Made by a program: the position numbers and the translations under genes. Of a DNA stretch of 64,000 bases, positions 59,350 to 64,000 are shown one piece after another. Origin of the DNA: a virus. Every line of letters begins with the position of its first letter. Within the stretch, counting starts at the first letter, position 1. The notes under the pieces are model-generated. The model saw nothing but the letters and a program-made list of their open reading frames with translations, was not told the origin of the DNA and made no database searches. The stretch lies in IMG/VR virus record IMGVR_UViG_3300028115_001312, positions 1-64,000 of that record; one strand, written 5' to 3'.

Positions 59350-59702
59350 TTAGTCATCCATTTTATTAGCGGATCTATAGGATCCTTAACTTCATTTAAA
59401 TTAAATCGTTTGTACGATTGTTTATTATTATAGTAGTAAACTTGTGATTTGTCAATAAAGAAACCTAAAAAAGTTTCATTATATGCACAGTTTAATATAC
59501 TTATGTCTGCTTGATGGTAAGCAGTAGAAATCCATTCTAAATCTTCTTGTTTGTTAGTAGTATATAAAGTAACTTCTATGGGTAATCTTCTAATGTTATC
59601 TACTATATTTTCTATATAATCATCACATCCTATGCAAAGAATACTTGGTGCTTTTGCATAGTATATATCAGGAGGAGTTACTACTGTAACATTATGGTGC
59701 AT
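59295..59702 (-). CDS. Uncharacterised 135-residue protein
   Basis: A small alpha/beta protein (SILCIGCDDYIENIVDNIRR at the middle). It overlaps bS21 by 55 nt and the radical SAM gene by 11 nt. Its role is unknown; the shared operon could link it to either. Confidence 0.6.
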   Translation of the reverse strand: MHHNVTVVTPPDIYYAKAPSILCIGCDDYIENIVDNIRRLPIEVTLYTTNKQEDLEWISTAYHQADISILNCAYNETFLGFFIDKSQVYYYNNKQSYKRFNLNEVKDPIDPLIKWMTKWQDHKDQLEKNKDYMSK

Positions 59703-60561
59703 TTAATTTTATCCATTGTTTCTTTGTAATTACATTTGCTTTGTGATCTAAAATACTATCTTTATCTTTTTTTGTAGGACACATAGTGCAAATTTTATGT
59801 GGTTTACCAAAATTTTTTATAAACATAACAATCTCATGCAAAGGACTTTCAATTGATATACCCTGGTAATCTGTATATGGTTTCCATTCTTGATTAATAG
59901 GTTGTTTCCAGTCATTAAGAACTTTATTTAATAAGGCAATACTACTGCATTTGTATATCTTACCTTCATAAAGTAAAGGGCAGGTCTGTTGAATACACAT
60001 ATCAAATGCATCCTTAGGATTATTATTGTGTGGCCACATATTTCCAAAAGTACCTTTATAGGTTTTAAAAAATTGTGTTGGACTGTTAATTTGGAATCTA
60101 GTATTATTAGGGCCTATCCAGCGATTTATACCATATTCAGTAACAGGTTTCCATTCATACTTTTTAAAAATATATTCTATTATCGACTTAGCATATGGTT
60201 TATCTTCATGTATTGTAAACTTAAACACGGTATTTCCAACATCAATACACCAATCTAAAACTTCAGGACATTTATGAAAGTTAACTCCGTTTGTTGTAAA
60301 CCTTATTTGACTATTAGGTAGTAACTGTCTTACACCATATATCCATTTCTCACAATCTGGGTTAAGAGTTGGTTCTCCTCCCATTATACCAAAATCAGAA
60401 ATATCTAACCTGTCTATCCATTTTTCTATCCAAGACTTACCGTTTTGCCAACTTATACTGCCTTTCATATTATAATCACTATAATTTGAACACCCTGCAC
60501 AACTTAAATTGCAAGCATATGTAATCATAGTTTCAACAAAAGGAAGTATAGGCTTACTCAT
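59692..60561 (-). CDS. Radical SAM protein with a C-terminal cysteine motif
   Basis: The 289-residue protein has the radical SAM motif ACNLSCAGC (C17, C21, C24), a GGEPTLNP sequence for SAM binding, and a C-terminal CTMCPTKK pair, possibly a second cluster (SPASM-like). Such enzymes modify RNA, proteins or peptides. It lies in one transcript with bS21 and a small unknown protein. The IscA-like gene at 29.9 kb could supply clusters. Confidence 0.82.
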   Translation of the reverse strand: MSKPILPFVETMITYACNLSCAGCSNYSDYNMKGSISWQNGKSWIEKWIDRLDISDFGIMGGEPTLNPDCEKWIYGVRQLLPNSQIRFTTNGVNFHKCPEVLDWCIDVGNTVFKFTIHEDKPYAKSIIEYIFKKYEWKPVTEYGINRWIGPNNTRFQINSPTQFFKTYKGTFGNMWPHNNNPKDAFDMCIQQTCPLLYEGKIYKCSSIALLNKVLNDWKQPINQEWKPYTDYQGISIESPLHEIVMFIKNFGKPHKICTMCPTKKDKDSILDHKANVITKKQWIKLNAP

Positions 60562-60869
60562 AACTTAAATTTAACTTCTTCTTGTTCTTGCTCTGTAAGA
60601 TCATCTATTTCAATATGACCCTGTTTTACCAACCAAGTAAGATGTGTTATGTAATCTTCATTTAAGTAAGTATCGGTTGTTTCTTTATCTAATTGCATCC
60701 AGTTTGAACCTGTCCAGCGAAATAATTTATTAGGTAGTGCATCTACTCTTACAAACAAATCACCTTTATCAGGATACTTGGGAAAAGCAGTACCAAAGTC
60801 TGCTTGAGCCGCCTTTTCTAAATCCAGATCCGCTACAACGGCTAAATTCGGGGTAGGGATCGTTATGCT
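60558..60869 (-). CDS. C-terminal domain joined by -1 frameshift to the upstream gene
   Basis: A frame opening about 9 nt before 60,869 and ending at 60,558. From 60,869 it encodes 103 residues: SITIPTPNLAVVADLDLEKA..., then GDLFVRVDALPNKLFRW. This looks like a phage virion domain, but it has no ATG, GTG or TTG in its first 37 codons. A TTG at 60,758 would give only 66 residues. It is entered by a -1 shift on A7 at 60,869-60,875, yielding a fusion of about 690 residues. Alternatively this is a homopolymer error or a broken gene. Confidence 0.65.
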   Translation of the reverse strand, partial: SITIPTPNLAVVADLDLEKAAQADFGTAFPKYPDKGDLFVRVDALPNKLFRWTGSNWMQLDKETTDTYLNEDYITHLTWLVKQGHIEIDDLTEQEQEEVKFKL

Positions 60870-60875
60870 TTTTTT
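60827..60875 (-). promoter_or_regulatory. Candidate programmed -1 frameshift signal
   Basis: Minus-strand slippery heptamer A-AAA-AAA in the frame of the upstream gene (60,869-60,875), 7 nt before a hairpin GATCCCTAC (60,853-60,861) with GTAG-C-GGATC (60,827-60,836), 9 bp with one bulge. The zero-frame stop TAA is 3 nt past the slippery site. Confidence 0.6.
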
Positions 60876-62626
60876 GGCTCTTCAGGGGTTTCGGTGTTAG
60901 CTTCTGCTTCTAAACCTTGTGCAAATTCGTCTTTTTCAACTAATTGATACTTCTCTGCCATTTTAATAACAACTGCATCACGTCTTTCTATCTCTGCTTC
61001 CTGTTCAGCTATCTTCTTTAATAGTTCTTCTTCACGAGTTTTAAGACCTTCTGCACCTTGTGCTATTTCATCCAGTGTCTTTTTGTAGTTGTCACGTTCT
61101 GCTTCTGTTGCAACTACTTTATCAACTAGTGCATCACTTTCTGCTTTTGCTTCTGCGAGTTGTGCTTCTAAACCAGCAATTTTTTCTACTAGTTCATCAC
61201 GTTCTTTTTGTAGTTCTGCAAACTTCGCAGGATCTACATTAGCAAGATTACCATCTAATAGTTTTTCTATTTCTGCTAAGACTTCATTATGTTTTTTAAG
61301 TTCCATTTCTAGTTCCTCTACTCTTGGATCAGTAACTCTTACGATTTGTTCTTTTACTTTTGGTTTATTTTTTTGGCGGTCTTCTCTCCACCATCCTATT
61401 GTCATAGTACCTGCTAGTACTAAACAAACTGCAAGTGGATCAAATACTGCAACAATAATTATAATAACCCAACGTACTGCATCTTCTAATAAGTTACGAT
61501 CTGCTTCACCATATATAAGTTCTGCAATATATTTTACAGGACCAACTTCAGCTTCAAACTGTCTATATTCTTTTTCAAATACAAACTTTTCTTCTCTTAA
61601 TTTGTCTAACTCTGGTTGTACACTTTCTATATTTTTTTCTAACTGTACAATCTTTTCATCTACACTATCATTAGTAGTACCTGCTTCTGTAGTATATTTT
61701 GCAATATTTGAATTTGCACTATCAATAGTGCCTTTTATACTGTCACGTATTTTTTGTATACGAACTTCTACTTGGTTAATTTGTTCAGCAAGTTTTTTGT
61801 TAATCTCTGTAATTTGTCTTTGTACTCTACTTGCGACACCAATCTCATTTTGTTTTGCTTTTGCAATATCAGCATTAAGTTTATCACGTTCAGGCTTTTG
61901 TTCTTTACGTAATTGATTACCTTTTGCAACATTATCTACATCAGCAGTAAACACACCACCCTTAGTTGTGCCTTGTTTTAAATATGCTTCAACATCTTTG
62001 TCCAGTACTGCTAAACGTTTTTCTGCTTGTGCTATGTCTGCCTTTGTACGATTCTGTGCATCACTTAATCGTTTGTTTTGTTGTGCAATTTCTTTATCTG
62101 CTTGTGCTTGTAGGCCAGGTATCTTCGCATTTTCTGCATCTATTTGTGGTTGTATTCTATTGTTTGCTTCTTTAATACGATCACGTTCACGTTTTATTAA
62201 TACATCTAATCTAGTGCTTGTTTCACCCTGGTTAAGTCTTTTAATATCTTCTGTCCAGCGATTGACTTTGGCTTGTATACGTGCCATCTTTTTGTCAATT
62301 ACTTCAACTTGTGCAATTTGTTCTGTACCCATTGCACTTTGTTCAATATGGGACTTAGATAGGAAACCAAATACACCCATGCTTGTGATAAACATAAGAA
62401 CAACTACTGCAATTACTAGATAACTTTTTATTACCATAGGTGCACGATGCCAGTTTTGATGTAACCATACTGTTGCTAGTAGTTTACCTACTTCTAATAC
62501 ACTACCCATTAGGACAATTGGTAAGAAAGCCGCTGCAAATATTGCAGTAAGTCCAATAATACTATAATACGCAGCAATTATACTGATTGATATAGCAACA
62601 AATAATGTGAGGATACCTAAAAACAT
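60863..62626 (-). CDS. Large coiled-coil membrane protein, zero-frame product
   Basis: The 587-residue protein has four hydrophobic segments: three near the start (about 1-25, 28-50 and 68-90) and one at about 385-408. The intervening region and the tail (about 430-580) are long coiled coils rich in Lys, Glu, Ala and Gln. It is tail- or membrane-associated in type and has no recognised enzymatic motif. It stops right after A7, where the next frame continues with a virion-like domain. A sigma70-type promoter lies upstream. Confidence 0.75.
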   Translation of the reverse strand: MFLGILTLFVAISISIIAAYYSIIGLTAIFAAAFLPIVLMGSVLEVGKLLATVWLHQNWHRAPMVIKSYLVIAVVVLMFITSMGVFGFLSKSHIEQSAMGTEQIAQVEVIDKKMARIQAKVNRWTEDIKRLNQGETSTRLDVLIKRERDRIKEANNRIQPQIDAENAKIPGLQAQADKEIAQQNKRLSDAQNRTKADIAQAEKRLAVLDKDVEAYLKQGTTKGGVFTADVDNVAKGNQLRKEQKPERDKLNADIAKAKQNEIGVASRVQRQITEINKKLAEQINQVEVRIQKIRDSIKGTIDSANSNIAKYTTEAGTTNDSVDEKIVQLEKNIESVQPELDKLREEKFVFEKEYRQFEAEVGPVKYIAELIYGEADRNLLEDAVRWVIIIIVAVFDPLAVCLVLAGTMTIGWWREDRQKNKPKVKEQIVRVTDPRVEELEMELKKHNEVLAEIEKLLDGNLANVDPAKFAELQKERDELVEKIAGLEAQLAEAKAESDALVDKVVATEAERDNYKKTLDEIAQGAEGLKTREEELLKKIAEQEAEIERRDAVVIKMAEKYQLVEKDEFAQGLEAEANTETPEEPKKA

Positions 62627-62632
62627 CTTTGT

Positions 62633-62662
62633 ATTATACTACCTTTAGCTTCTAATTGTCAA
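62633..62662 (-). promoter_or_regulatory. Sigma70-type promoter
   Basis: Minus-strand TTGACA (62657-62662), 18-nt spacer, TATAAT (62633-62638), overlapping the 3' end of the upstream gene. Confidence 0.55.
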
Positions 62663-63506
62663 CTAACAAAATATCAAATGTACAGGTATATCTACCATTA
62701 TTACTAAATGTTATCATCCTTGCATCTAAGTCAGATTTTTCAGTCAGTGCTTGTGGTATAGGGTACTCAAGTTGATAAGGTCCACCTACACCATTTACTT
62801 CTGCAATGTGCTTGGTTTGAAAACTACCTGTACCACTTGGACGAACCATAAGTTTAAAGCTACCTGTCGCCGTACCTTGTGCAGTTACATCTAATCTCAT
62901 TAGATAACCTGTTTTTCCTGCAGGAATAGTATATATACTCATTAAGGTTTGACCTATATTCTCTAGTATTTTTGCTACAGTTGTACCGCTTGACTTAATT
63001 AAAATACGTTTTGTGTTAGGTTCAAAACTTCCACCGTCAGTAAATTTTGCTCTAAAAACTCTTTTGAAATTATTTGAAGTTGTGCCACTAGATCCTGATA
63101 TAGTTACTGTTTCTGTTTGTAAAGCATAGTCGCCATCTAATCCTTGTATTTCAACAGTATCGCCATTATGTGCAGTACTAGTGGATGCTTCATTATTTGG
63201 TTCTACAACTGTAACTGTGAGGACACCATTGCTATCTATAGTACTCCAAGGATATATAGTATCATCTTCATCCCATATTGTACCTTCTGTATTTTGGCTC
63301 ATTGAAGGGACTGCACCAAACTTGTGAATTTCACCAAACCCTGAAGGCAGTTGGATATTTGTTATTACACTACTACCCGTGGTCCTTAATACAGGTTCAC
63401 CACCTAAATTATACTCCATTGCTTTATGTACATTAAGTAGATTAGTTTCTTGTGGATGCACATAACTTGTAGAGTTTTGTCTACTAGTATCTGAATAGTC
63501 AGCCAT
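62652..63506 (-). CDS. Probable virion structural protein
   Basis: The 284-residue protein is beta-rich with asparagine, glycine and threonine, including PSGFGEIHKFGAVPSMSQNT and an SIYTIPAGKTGYLMRLDVTA segment typical of phage tail or neck proteins. It has no signal peptide or enzyme motif. It starts 3 nt after the stop of the next upstream gene. Confidence 0.65.
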   Translation of the reverse strand: MADYSDTSRQNSTSYVHPQETNLLNVHKAMEYNLGGEPVLRTTGSSVITNIQLPSGFGEIHKFGAVPSMSQNTEGTIWDEDDTIYPWSTIDSNGVLTVTVVEPNNEASTSTAHNGDTVEIQGLDGDYALQTETVTISGSSGTTSNNFKRVFRAKFTDGGSFEPNTKRILIKSSGTTVAKILENIGQTLMSIYTIPAGKTGYLMRLDVTAQGTATGSFKLMVRPSGTGSFQTKHIAEVNGVGGPYQLEYPIPQALTEKSDLDARMITFSNNGRYTCTFDILLVDN

Positions 63507-63509
63507 TTA

Positions 63510-63965
63510 TTATGTCCAAGGACGACTTGCAGTTAGGTTGCCACTATCGCCTGTGTTATCAGTTACAGTATCGTTCACATAACGTGTAGGTAACAGTGTT
63601 CTGTCATGTGTATTCCCACTACGATAATATGGTTTTGTTGTATCGCCACCAGCAGTACGTTTTAATGCAGCAATGTCAAGCATCATAAGTTGACTGCGTT
63701 CTCTTGTAGTCTGGTTTCTGTCTGTTGCTACAGTTATAATATCACCTGCTATTATACCAGCATTTACTAATGTAGTACTTGCACTATCTGTACTATCTAC
63801 AACTGTTCCATTTTTATGAATACTAACTGGACCATAGTAATAACTTTGTAATCCTTCATCAGCAATAATAGCAGTACGAAGTTGCGCCATTGTTTGCCCA
63901 TTGTCAATTGTAAGGTCGTTGTGTAATCCTGTTAGGCCTTTATATTTTATATTAATGTTTGCCAC
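63510..63965 (-). CDS. Probable virion structural protein, GTG start
   Basis: GTG 63965 is chosen because GGAG stands 8 nt before it. An ATG at 63971 lies inside that spacing. The product (MANINIKYKG..., then GIIAGDIITVATDRNQTTRE) has a beta-grasp-like start and a charged helical part, as in small structural proteins of T4-like marine phages. Confidence 0.6.
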   Translation of the reverse strand: MANINIKYKGLTGLHNDLTIDNGQTMAQLRTAIIADEGLQSYYYGPVSIHKNGTVVDSTDSASTTLVNAGIIAGDIITVATDRNQTTRERSQLMMLDIAALKRTAGGDTTKPYYRSGNTHDRTLLPTRYVNDTVTDNTGDSGNLTASRPWT

Positions 63966-64000
63966 GTTCATGCTCCAGTTGTGTTATGTAATGATATAAA

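Overview
This 64 kb window is part of a large, AT-rich, tailed-phage genome. The closest match in type is a T4-like marine myovirus. The base composition (about one-third G+C in the lines sampled), the TctA/TctC, PstS, PiT and DadA-type host-derived genes, the absence of photosynthesis genes here, and an alphaproteobacterial-looking bL33 suggest a heterotrophic marine alphaproteobacterium such as SAR11 as host. That host is inferred, not shown. T4-type hallmarks are a gp44-like clamp loader, a GroES-like co-chaperonin, PhoH, Hsp20, MazG, fibre proteins with repeated N-terminal modules, and gp55-type late promoters (TATAAATA and close variants) beside sigma70-type promoters (TTGACA-N16/18-TATNNT). 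Head, terminase and polymerase genes are outside the window.

Layout. 1-2 kb: ClpA-like ATPase (cut by the window edge) and DnaJ. 2-5.3 kb: small membrane proteins, an FkbM methyltransferase and a lysis cassette (GH108 endolysin, small membrane proteins, overlapping inner/outer spanins). 5.3-12 kb: unknown proteins, an SGNH-like protein, a 2OG-Fe(II) oxygenase, a TctA/TctC transporter pair and a methyltransferase. 12-22 kb: PhoH, tRNA-Arg, a HAD phosphatase, a second oxygenase, clamp loader, GroES, a bL33-like ribosomal protein, a DnaE-type fragment, a Bax-inhibitor-1 protein and MazG. 21.9-29.6 kb: fibre and adhesin genes. 29.6-35 kb: zinc ribbon, IscA, tRNA-Ser, small genes, tRNA-Thr, a sugar-nucleotide dehydrogenase, a second SGNH-like protein, an HTH protein and a small-RNA unit. 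35-36.3 kb: UV endonuclease. 36.4-39.8 kb: a plus-strand operon of exported or membrane proteins. 39.8-47 kb: sugar/glycan enzymes, a fibre, a glycosyltransferase-like protein and a DNA methyltransferase. 47.4-54 kb: DadA, GlyA, a third SGNH-like protein, micro-genes, a structured RNA and a PiT permease. 54-64 kb: PstS behind Pho-box-like repeats, GMP reductase, ClpS, Hsp20, bS21, a radical SAM enzyme, and a long coiled-coil membrane protein joined to its C-terminal domain by an apparent -1 frameshift, then virion-like proteins.

How the genes work together. Several point to takeover of host proteostasis (ClpA-like, ClpS, DnaJ, GroES, Hsp20), translation (bS21, bL33-like, three tRNAs with encoded CCA) and nutrient supply (PstS, PiT, TctAC, GlyA, DadA, GMP reductase). 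Most genes lie on the minus strand, packed with TAATG, ATGA or TAAATG junctions. Short plus-strand insertions carry their own late promoters.
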